Of a stretch of 11,567 nt of DNA, positions 5,891-11,567 are shown in pieces (position 1 is the stretch's first letter; each line of letters opens with the position of its first letter). Under the pieces are notes generated by a model. It did no database searches, was not told where the DNA came from, and saw nothing but the letters and a program-made list of their open reading frames with translations. The stretch is from NCBI GenBank assembly GCA_021295675.1, contig JAGWBY010000026.1:65940-77506 (forward strand), given 5' to 3'. The DNA is from Candidatus Latescibacterota bacterium (GTDB lineage Bacteria; Latescibacterota; UBA2968; UBA8231). Position numbers and translations under genes: made by a program.

Positions 5891-7972
5891 CTACTTAAGG
5901 TAGAGTAGTCGCCGCGTCTGCGCTCCGTCGGGGTGGCGCAGGTGCGTGAGATAGACGCCGGCTGCCACCGCAGCACCCCGCTGGTCGCGGGCGTCCCAGC
6001 GGACTTGGTAGAAACCGGCGGGCTGGAACTGGTTTACCAGCGTGCGCACGGGCTGGCCCAAGACGTTGTAGATTTCCAGCCGCACCGGGCCGGGGCTGGC
6101 GAGGCGGTAGGCGATCTGGGTGCTGGCGTTGAAGGGGTTGGGGAAATTGGGGGCTAGGCCGCTGGTGGTTGGTATGGCCGGTGTGGTGATGGGTGTTGAG
6201 ATGGAGGTTGGGTGGGGGATGTATAGGGCGATGCCGGTGGGGGGGCCGTATCTGTCTGTCTCCTCCGAGAAGATGCGTTCGACATTGGAGCCGTCCAAGT
6301 TGGAACGGTAAATTTGCAAAGACCGTGAAGGACTACCCCGACTGAAGGAGACCGGGTCGTCGAGCAAGGCCGTCCAGTATATCTTGTTCCCAATGAGGTC
6401 CAGAGCGATGGCTCCTATCGAATGTGCCCAGTCAAGGACGTCGAATTTTTCGATGTGTGAGCCATCCAAGTCGGAGCGGAAGATGGCGGGGGAGATGTCA
6501 TTGCTACCCGTACCCGTCCAGTAGATTTTGGCTCTATCCTCGTCTAAGGCGATGTTCGAGGAAGCCACTGTTGAGATTGGGACATCTTCAATGTGCGAGC
6601 CATCCAAATTGGATCGGAAAAACTGGGATGTAGCCCACGGATAATTATCAGACTCCTTCCAGTAAATTTTGGCTCTATCTTCATCCAAGGCGATGGCAGA
6701 TGGATGATCCAACCCAATGACGATATCCTTGACCGGTGAGCCGTCCAAGCCAGCCTCCTGAATTTTCCCTGTTCCCGAATCGGCCCAGTAAATTTTGCTC
6801 CCGGCTGTCAGGGCAATGCCCCTCGGTTCATCCAACCCGGTTATCAGTACTTCGCGGTTTTGGCCTTTTAGATCGGCTCGATGGATCGTCCCCTTCGCCG
6901 CGTCGGTCCAGTATATCTTGTCCATGCCTAGGGCAATACCGTGTGGTCTTCTCTCGATTGGATCGAACAGTACTTCGCGGTTTTGGCCGTCCAAGTCCGC
7001 TCGCTGAATCGTCTGCGTGCCCGGATTGGTCCAGTATATCTTGTTCCCGTCTAAATCGAGGGCGATGCCTGCTAGGGAGCCCGTGAGGTGGAGTTGGCTT
7101 AAGTCGAAGAAGTGTTCGCGGTTTTGGCCGTCCAAGTCCGCTCGCTGAATCGTCTGCGTGCCCGGATTGGTCCAGTATATCTGGCCTCCGTCCACATCGA
7201 GGAGGATGATTTCTTCGGGGTAGCCCTCTGAGACGGTGAGGACCTCTTCGACGCTTTGGCCGTCGAGGTCGGCTCGATAGATTCTCCCTGCGTCCGCGTC
7301 CGTCCAGTATATTTTGCCTCCGTCCGCGTCGAGAGTAATACTAGAAGATCCTGATGAGACAATATATACATGATCATATATGTTTATATTGAAGTCTGCG
7401 CCGTCGAAGTGAGAGAGGTCTGTCTGCACGATGGCATCAGAGTCCGTCCAGTACACTTTACCTCTGACCAAATCCAGAGCAATGTCCCCTGTATGATCCC
7501 CTCCCGAGAACCCTTCGGTATTAGAACCGTCGAGGTTTGCCCGCGCAACGATACCTTCAATATAGTCACCGTGTGAGATCCCCTCCGTCCAGTACATTTT
7601 GCCTCCGGCTACATCGAGGGCAATGTCTGTTATCCAGTTCCATGTTGGGGGGCCATATCCTTCTATGAGGGTTTCGACGTTTGAGCCGTCGAGGTCGGAC
7701 CGATGGATGTTAGCCACCGCCCTTTCCGTCCAGTACATCTTCCCGCCTGCTATATCCAGAGCGATTTTGTCTGGACGCCGTAAATCTGGGATGACTAGCT
7801 GTTCGACATTTGAGCCGTCTAAACTAGAGCGATGGATGCCGCTCTCTGGGTGAGTCCAGTAGATTTTGCCCTCCGCGACCGGCTGGCTGTAGCCGCTCTG
7901 TGCTCCAAAGATCGACCATGCCGCTGTGAATATGGTGGCAATCGCTTTCCGGCTGGCAATTGAGCGTATCAT
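5891..7972 (-). CDS. Secreted 12-repeat YWTD (LDL-receptor class B) propeller protein with C-terminal sorting tail
   Basis: This protein has 693 residues. Residues 1-30 form a signal peptide (basic start, hydrophobic core, likely cut near SGYSQ). Residues 35 to about 584 contain twelve repeats of the type KIYWTD-x(n)-IxRADLDGxNxE-x(n)-IALD, enough for two six-bladed YWTD propellers. A Thr/Pro/Ser-rich linker follows (about 585-605). The last 88 residues (LAPNFPNPFN to RRLLYLK) are a FlgD-like/type IX secretion sorting domain, with YNVLGQPV and WDARDQRG typical of it. It is therefore predicted to be exported and attached at the surface; binding partners cannot be named. Two neighbouring repeats are nearly identical in DNA. 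The ATG has AGGAG seven bases upstream. It lies 48 bases after the HD gene on the same strand and may share its transcript. Confidence 0.9.
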   Translation of the reverse strand: MIRSIASRKAIATIFTAAWSIFGAQSGYSQPVAEGKIYWTHPESGIHRSSLDGSNVEQLVIPDLRRPDKIALDIAGGKMYWTERAVANIHRSDLDGSNVETLIEGYGPPTWNWITDIALDVAGGKMYWTEGISHGDYIEGIVARANLDGSNTEGFSGGDHTGDIALDLVRGKVYWTDSDAIVQTDLSHFDGADFNINIYDHVYIVSSGSSSITLDADGGKIYWTDADAGRIYRADLDGQSVEEVLTVSEGYPEEIILLDVDGGQIYWTNPGTQTIQRADLDGQNREHFFDLSQLHLTGSLAGIALDLDGNKIYWTNPGTQTIQRADLDGQNREVLFDPIERRPHGIALGMDKIYWTDAAKGTIHRADLKGQNREVLITGLDEPRGIALTAGSKIYWADSGTGKIQEAGLDGSPVKDIVIGLDHPSAIALDEDRAKIYWKESDNYPWATSQFFRSNLDGSHIEDVPISTVASSNIALDEDRAKIYWTGTGSNDISPAIFRSDLDGSHIEKFDVLDWAHSIGAIALDLIGNKIYWTALLDDPVSFSRGSPSRSLQIYRSNLDGSNVERIFSEETDRYGPPTGIALYIPHPTSISTPITTPAIPTTSGLAPNFPNPFNASTQIAYRLASPGPVRLEIYNVLGQPVRTLVNQFQPAGFYQVRWDARDQRGAAVAAGVYLTHLRHPDGAQTRRLLYLK
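6974..7041. repeat. 68-bp exact direct repeat, unit 1 (propeller blade)
   Basis: The 68 bases here recur without change at 7115-7182, a shift of 141 bases or 47 codons, exactly one propeller repeat. They encode the YWTNPGTQT-IQRADLDGQNRE part of the blade. Flanking bases diverge at once on both sides. A weaker related unit lies near 6843-6930. Confidence 0.9.
7115..7182. repeat. 68-bp exact direct repeat, unit 2 (propeller blade)
   Basis: This is the second copy of the 68-bp unit inside the YWTD gene. Other repeats of the gene share the protein pattern but not the DNA, so this pair is a recent duplication or a gene-conversion tract. Confidence 0.9.
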
Positions 7973-8020
7973 CGGATAACTCCTCTCAACAAGGTGGCGT
8001 TTGACAGGAAATTCAGTTCG

Positions 8021-9364
8021 TCAACTGAGGTACTGCTTGGCCTCTTTACCCACCAACTCCCGCAGGTCGGGATCGTCAATGCAGAAGATGCGGAAGATTT
8101 TGGCTTGGTCTTCGAAGTTGTGTAGTAGCGAGTCGCGCAGGCGGGAGACCTCTGGATCGGCAAAGGTCAGGGGGTCGGTCTTGTCGGCGGGGAGTGTGCG
8201 GCCGTAGAAGACCCTGAGATCGACTTCGGGGGTCTTGTTGAAGCTGGGAATGTCGATGAGGATTTCGTGACCTTGGAACGCGCGGCCGAGCCGCTGGCCG
8301 AATACTTGGCACAGCTCGATTTCCTTGGCGCGGCGCTTGTAGGGATGGCGGAAGAGAAAGTCGAGGCGGTTCATCAGAGGCTGGGTGCGCTCGCTGGGAT
8401 GAATGACGGCAGCGACCTTGTAGAGGCGGCGGTGGATCGTGCCTTCGAGGAGTTGGGCGGAGGTTTCCAGCCCTAGGCGCTTCTGCTCGCGCTGGAGGCG
8501 AGCGATCAGCCCACTCTCGGTGAGGCGGTGGAAATCGGAGAAGTCGAGCCGATTGTGCGGGTGGAGGAGAATTTCTTGCACTGCGCGTTTGAACATGGCC
8601 GACGCCGAGCGCACGCCGTGATGCCAGTACACGTTGCGGTACATTTGGTAATTGGTAAAGACGAGGGCTTCGACCGCGGAGACGCCCTTGCTGGTGATGG
8701 CCAGCCGCTGGCGCTCAGGGTCGAACTTGATCGAGGCGATCAGGCGGTCGCGGTTGACGCTCTCGCCGAAGGGCACGCCGCAGAACATGGAATCGCGCAG
8801 GAGATAGTCGATTTTGTCGGGGTCGAGAGTGCTGCTGAGGATATTGGCCAGTAGCAGGTCCTCGGGGGGAACTGCGAGGCCGCTGTTTTCGTAGTCGATG
8901 ACGTTGGCTACGCGCGCTGGGTCAATCTGGAACTTATCGGCAATCGTCTGGTAGAGTTCGCCGTCTTGGTCCTCGATGATCTGCCTGGCCCCTTCTTCGT
9001 GCCGGATGAAAAAGGGCCTTAGCTCTTCGAGGGTATGCGAGAAGGGGTAGTGGCCGATGTCGTGGAGCAAGGTCGCGGCGATGAAGACGCGCACGTCCTC
9101 TTCGCTCAGCGCTAGGGGCGGGTCCGAGTCGAGGAGACGGGTCAAAAACTGCTTGGCCAAGTGATAGACGCCCAGCGAGTGCTCAAAGCGCGAGTGGCGC
9201 GCGCCTGGATACACCAGATGCACGTAGCCGAGCTGGGAGATGTTGCGCAGGCGCTGGAAGGCCCGGGTATCGACGAGGGCGAGGACGGGAGCGGGGAAGT
9301 GGATATAGCCCCAAACAGGGTCGCGGAAGGCCTTGCCTTCTTCGGCTAAAAGTTGATAATCCAT
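8021..9364 (-). CDS. HD-superfamily phosphohydrolase (COG1078/SAMHD1-like)
   Basis: This is a soluble metal-dependent phosphohydrolase of the type related to dNTP triphosphohydrolases; the substrate is probably a nucleotide but is not proven. Numbering from the ATG at 9364, the visible motifs are HSRFEHSLGVYHLA (metal His62), LLHDIGHYPFSH (His101-Asp102) and DPDKIDYLLRD (Asp183), followed by the long helical C-terminal part. The length of 447 residues is normal. A TTG at 9376 is in frame and would add four residues. However, the best promoter has its -10 at 9380-9375, on top of that TTG, so ATG 9364 is preferred. The transcript would then be nearly leaderless, and there is indeed no Shine-Dalgarno before it. 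The YWTD gene follows after 48 bases. Confidence 0.92.
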   Translation of the reverse strand: MDYQLLAEEGKAFRDPVWGYIHFPAPVLALVDTRAFQRLRNISQLGYVHLVYPGARHSRFEHSLGVYHLAKQFLTRLLDSDPPLALSEEDVRVFIAATLLHDIGHYPFSHTLEELRPFFIRHEEGARQIIEDQDGELYQTIADKFQIDPARVANVIDYENSGLAVPPEDLLLANILSSTLDPDKIDYLLRDSMFCGVPFGESVNRDRLIASIKFDPERQRLAITSKGVSAVEALVFTNYQMYRNVYWHHGVRSASAMFKRAVQEILLHPHNRLDFSDFHRLTESGLIARLQREQKRLGLETSAQLLEGTIHRRLYKVAAVIHPSERTQPLMNRLDFLFRHPYKRRAKEIELCQVFGQRLGRAFQGHEILIDIPSFNKTPEVDLRVFYGRTLPADKTDPLTFADPEVSRLRDSLLHNFEDQAKIFRIFCIDDPDLRELVGKEAKQYLS

Positions 9365-9374
9365 AGCATTGGCC

Positions 9375-9403
9375 AATCTAGGAGGGGCGTGTTACCCTGT
9401 CAA
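9375..9403 (-). promoter_or_regulatory. Sigma-70-type promoter for the HD phosphohydrolase gene
   Basis: TTGACA (9403-9398), 17 bases, TAGATT (9380-9375) on the minus strand. The expected start site would be only about 3-5 bases before the ATG at 9364, predicting a leaderless mRNA. Confidence 0.5.
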
Positions 9404-9466
9404 GAAATATGCGCCGAACTCGTTATGAAAGCGATACTTAGGGCATTTTGTTGCGCGGGCCGTCCA

Positions 9467-9495
9467 TTGACACAAAACCGATTGGCTCCTATCTT
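9467..9495 (+). promoter_or_regulatory. Sigma-70-type promoter for the ndk-yceD-rpmF-fabH run
   Basis: TTGACA (9467-9472), 17 bases, TATCTT (9490-9495). About 48 bases of leader follow, AT-rich just before the ndk ATG (9533-9549). It is divergent from the HD-gene promoter within the same gap. Confidence 0.5.
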
Positions 9496-9549
9496 CCAAG
9501 ATTTCTGTTGACTAGGGGAACACTTGCTAAGGAAATAAATTATATATCT

Positions 9550-9951
9550 ATGGAACGCACGTTGATGATCGTCAAGCCCGATGCGGTCGCCAAAAGCGCT
9601 ATCGGCCAGATTATTGCCCGCGTCGAGGGCGAGGGCTTTGTGGTGCGCGCCCTGCGCATGGTCGAGCTATCCGCCGAGCAGGCGCGGGCCTTTTATGCCG
9701 TGCATCGGGAGCGCCCCTTTTACGGCGAGTTGGTAGAATTTATGACCTCCGGGCCAGCGGTGCCGATGGTGCTAGAGCGCGCCGACGCGGTAGCGCATCT
9801 GCGCGATTTTATCGGGCCGACCAACAGCACAGAGGCACCCGCGGGCACGATTCGCGGCGACTTTGGCACGGACGTGCAGTGCAACGCCGTGCACGCCTCG
9901 GACTCAGCGGCCAACGCCAAGTCCGAGATCGCGTTTTTCTTTGCCGACTGA
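9550..9951 (+). CDS. ndk: Nucleoside diphosphate kinase
   Basis: This 133-residue enzyme transfers the gamma phosphate of NTPs to NDPs through a phosphohistidine, keeping nucleotide pools balanced. The active-site His115 is in NAVHASDS. Lys9, Tyr49, Phe57, Arg85, Thr91, Arg102 and Asn112 occupy the family's nucleotide-binding positions (MERTLMIVKPDAV, RPFYGELV, GPTNSTEAPAGTIRGDFG). It is slightly shorter than the common 137-143 residues, ending in FFFAD. The start is placed at the ATG opening MERTLMIVKP. An in-frame extension back to 9448 has no homology and crosses the promoter. The only Shine-Dalgarno-like AAGGA lies about 16 bases upstream, so initiation may be weak. It is the first gene of the plus-strand run. 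Confidence 0.97.
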   Translation: MERTLMIVKPDAVAKSAIGQIIARVEGEGFVVRALRMVELSAEQARAFYAVHRERPFYGELVEFMTSGPAVPMVLERADAVAHLRDFIGPTNSTEAPAGTIRGDFGTDVQCNAVHASDSAANAKSEIAFFFAD

Positions 9952-10011
9952 GCAATCCCATGAGCGCCTTAGGGACCCAATGCGCTCTCCTTTGAGCTAC
10001 GTGCGGAGGAA

Positions 10012-10476
10012 TTGGAGTTAAAAGACGAATTTTTCGCCTTTCCGTCCAGCGTTGAAGCCCGCATTGAGGTGCGGCGTGCGCTCAGCAACTTCAAGATCGA
10101 CGGGGTCGTCACCTGCCGTATTGCCGGCGAGTGCTATCGCTGTCTAGAGGAAGTACAAGAGGGGGTCACAGCGCGGTTTCGCTTGCTTGTGCAGCGCCGC
10201 CAAGCTACCCCCGAAGAGCTAGAGTCGGCAGAAAAAGACGGGTTCATCGAGATCGTCGATCCGGGGACGCGCGAGTTCGATTTGCGGGCGTACATTCGCG
10301 AGGCCCTAATTTTGGACTTGCCGATGCGAATACCCACCCTGGATGCCGATGATCGGTGTCCGTACTGCGGAGTTGACGGAGCCGCCGAACCCACCGCCGA
10401 ACAGGAGCGAGAAGCGGACCCGCGTTGGGCCGCACTCGCGCAGATCGATTTTTCCCAACCCAAAGAAAATTCTTGA
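10012..10476 (+). CDS. YceD/DUF177-family protein (large-ribosome-subunit-linked)
   Basis: YceD (DUF177) proteins are encoded directly before rpmF in many bacteria and are linked to 23S rRNA maturation. Here the gene ends 12 bases before rpmF. Visible signatures are the ECYRCLEEV cysteine pair after the first beta strands, the acidic middle with LRAYIREALILDLP, and a CPYCG knuckle near residue 118. The start is uncertain. The TTG at 10012 is the only usual in-frame start, but GGAGGA ends just one base before it, which is too close. The frame is open and family-like back to 9973 (ALSFELRAEEL). An ATG at 9980 with AGGGA upstream would fit if one base were added near 9984. So the N-terminus may be miscalled, or the sequence may lack one base. 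Confidence 0.85.
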   Translation: MELKDEFFAFPSSVEARIEVRRALSNFKIDGVVTCRIAGECYRCLEEVQEGVTARFRLLVQRRQATPEELESAEKDGFIEIVDPGTREFDLRAYIREALILDLPMRIPTLDADDRCPYCGVDGAAEPTAEQEREADPRWAALAQIDFSQPKENS

Positions 10477-10488
10477 GAGGAGTTCCCC

Positions 10489-10671
10489 GTGGCTGCAGTA
10501 CCTAAGAGGAGAATTTCGCGCACCCGCCGCGACAAGCGGCGCACTCACTGGAAGATCAAGGCAGCGGCGAGGACTACTTGCTCCCACTGTGGACAGCCTG
10601 CCTTGCCCCACCGCGTCTGCCCGAGCTGCGGCTTCTATCGGGGCCGCGAATACGTCGAGCCTGAAGTATAG
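10489..10671 (+). CDS. rpmF: 50S ribosomal protein L32
   Basis: This 60-residue protein of the large ribosomal subunit opens with the characteristic AVPKRRISRTRRDKRR basic segment. It carries a zinc-ribbon Cys31-x-x-Cys34 and Cys44-x-x-Cys47 (CSHCG, CPSCG), so it is the zinc-binding form of L32. The start is GTG at 10489 with AGGAG six bases before it. It is tightly placed after the YceD gene and 22 bases before fabH, as in a ribosome/fatty-acid operon. Confidence 0.97.
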   Translation: MAAVPKRRISRTRRDKRRTHWKIKAAARTTCSHCGQPALPHRVCPSCGFYRGREYVEPEV

Positions 10672-10693
10672 GCTGCTCGGGGCGGATGCTTGC

Positions 10694-11567
10694 GTGGCTG
10701 AAGAGGAAAAAAAAATTCGCGCGGCCATTACGGCCACTGCGCATTTCCTGCCCGACAAGGTGATCTCCAATGCCGATCTGGAGCGGCTGGTAGATACCTC
10801 GGACGAGTGGATCCGCTCGCGTACCGGCATTTCCGAGCGGCGCTTCCTAGCGGAGGATGAGCCGACCTCCACCATGGCTATCGCCGTGGCCCAAGAGCTA
10901 TTGGCGCGCCGTGGGATTGCCGCTGACGACATTGACTTAATCATCGTCGCGACCATTACGCCAGACATGATCTTTCCGGCGACGGCTTGCTTGGTGCAAC
11001 ACGCCATCGGTGCCAGCCGAGTCTGGGCCTACGACCTGTCGGCTGCTTGCTCTGGCTTTGTCTTCGCCGTGGCGACCGGCGCGCAGTTTATCGAAAGCGG
11101 CGCGCATCGCCGGGTGATGGTCATCGGTGCCGACAAGATGAGCAGCATCCTCGACTTTGAGGATCGCACGACGTGCGTGCTCTTTGGCGACGGAGCGGGT
11201 GGGGTGTTGCTGGAGCGCGGCGAGGATGGAGCCGGGATGATCGACTTTGAGCTATACGCCGACGGGGCCGCGGTCGAATGCCTGCACATCAAAGGCGGCG
11301 GCAGCCTGTATCCCCCTTCGCACGAGACCGTCGATCAGCGCATGCACTACATTCGCCAAGAAGGGCGCACGGTTTTCCGGTTTGCCGTAGAAAAAATGGC
11401 CGAGGTGTCGGTCAGTCTGCTGGAGCGCAACGGTCTTACGGGCGCAGACCTCAAACTCTTCGTACCCCATCAAGCCAACAAGCGCATTATCGACGCCGCG
11501 GCCCAGCGCATGGATCTCCCCTCGGAAAAAGTAATGATGAATATCGACCGCTATGCCAATACCACGG
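10694..11567 (+). CDS. fabH: Beta-ketoacyl-ACP synthase III, 3' end outside window
   Basis: FabH condenses acetyl-CoA (or a branched acyl-CoA) with malonyl-ACP to start type II fatty-acid synthesis. The 291 visible codons contain the nucleophile Cys119 (DLSAACSGF), His259 (PHQAN) and Asn289 (YANT), the complete Cys-His-Asn triad. VDTSDEWIRSRTGISERR (33-50) and FGDGAG (164-169) are also typical. About 35-45 residues are missing at the 3' edge. The start chosen is GTG 10694 (AEEEKKIRAAI), with only a G-rich GGGGCGG upstream. A run of nine A (10707-10715) lies six codons in and could slip. plsX, which usually sits between rpmF and fabH, is absent here. Confidence 0.95.
   Translation, partial: MAEEEKKIRAAITATAHFLPDKVISNADLERLVDTSDEWIRSRTGISERRFLAEDEPTSTMAIAVAQELLARRGIAADDIDLIIVATITPDMIFPATACLVQHAIGASRVWAYDLSAACSGFVFAVATGAQFIESGAHRRVMVIGADKMSSILDFEDRTTCVLFGDGAGGVLLERGEDGAGMIDFELYADGAAVECLHIKGGGSLYPPSHETVDQRMHYIRQEGRTVFRFAVEKMAEVSVSLLERNGLTGADLKLFVPHQANKRIIDAAAQRMDLPSEKVMMNIDRYANTT

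Noticed and set aside
5871..5893. Possible bidirectional terminator hairpin (TAGTCGCC, loop, GGTCGGCTA)
   Set aside because: The stem has a wobble and a mismatch, no U tract follows on either strand, and it includes the stop codon of the YWTD gene.
5891..7972. The tandem repeats as a CRISPR or mobile element
   Set aside because: They are coding repeats of YWTD propeller blades with a continuous frame, a signal peptide and a sorting tail.
9448..9549. N-terminal extension of ndk by 34 residues
   Set aside because: It crosses the predicted promoter, has no family similarity and precedes a standard NDK start (MERTLMIVKP).
10306..11007. 233-codon open frame on the minus strand
   Set aside because: It is antisense to yceD, rpmF and the start of fabH, all secure genes; its composition is that of a shadow.

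Overview
The window is GC-rich, densely packed bacterial DNA with no tRNA, rRNA, CRISPR array or transposase that I can see. The secreted YWTD-propeller protein ends in a FlgD/type IX-like tail (APNFPNPFN motif), which points to the Fibrobacteres-Chlorobi-Bacteroidetes side of the tree. The PhyH, Gfo/Idh and isochorismatase-like proteins resemble those I remember from uncultured groups such as Latescibacterota or Poribacteria. That placement is inference from recall; no marker gene here settles it.

Layout. Positions 1-905 (+) carry the C-terminal part of a GH32 glycosidase. Convergent with it, on the minus strand, lies a catabolic-looking cluster. In transcription order it is a class III aminotransferase (4564-3267, broken), an isochorismatase-like cysteine hydrolase (3225-about 2540, frameshifted near its end), a phytanoyl-CoA-dioxygenase-like oxygenase (2480-1689) and an SDR dehydrogenase (1692-967, GTGA overlap). 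Divergent from the aminotransferase is a Gfo/Idh/MocA oxidoreductase (4722-5842, +, also broken). Next come a 693-residue secreted 12-repeat YWTD propeller protein (7972-5891, -) and an HD-domain phosphohydrolase (9364-8021, -). The window closes with a divergent housekeeping run on the plus strand: ndk, a YceD/DUF177 protein, rpmF and fabH (cut by the window end), with plsX absent from its usual place between rpmF and fabH.

Two observations stand out. First, one sequence element precedes three transcription units in the matching orientation: TTGACAACGC, 15 bases, then TTATC(A/G)TYCC. It lies before phyH-SDR, before the aminotransferase-hydrolase pair, and before the Gfo/Idh gene. The last two copies are back to back and form a 77-bp interrupted palindrome. 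This looks like a common promoter with an embedded operator, tying the cluster into one regulon. Second, three neighbouring genes of this regulon each carry a frame-breaking lesion at a point where the protein family continues smoothly in another frame. Two look like short deletions of about 25 and 22 bases. Either the locus is decaying, or the assembly is locally faulty.

A plausible reading is that the cluster takes up or trims a small amide- or amino-bearing compound: the hydrolase releases an amine, the aminotransferase turns it into a carbonyl, and the dioxygenase and the NAD(P)-dependent enzymes oxidise it further. The substrate cannot be read from the sequence.
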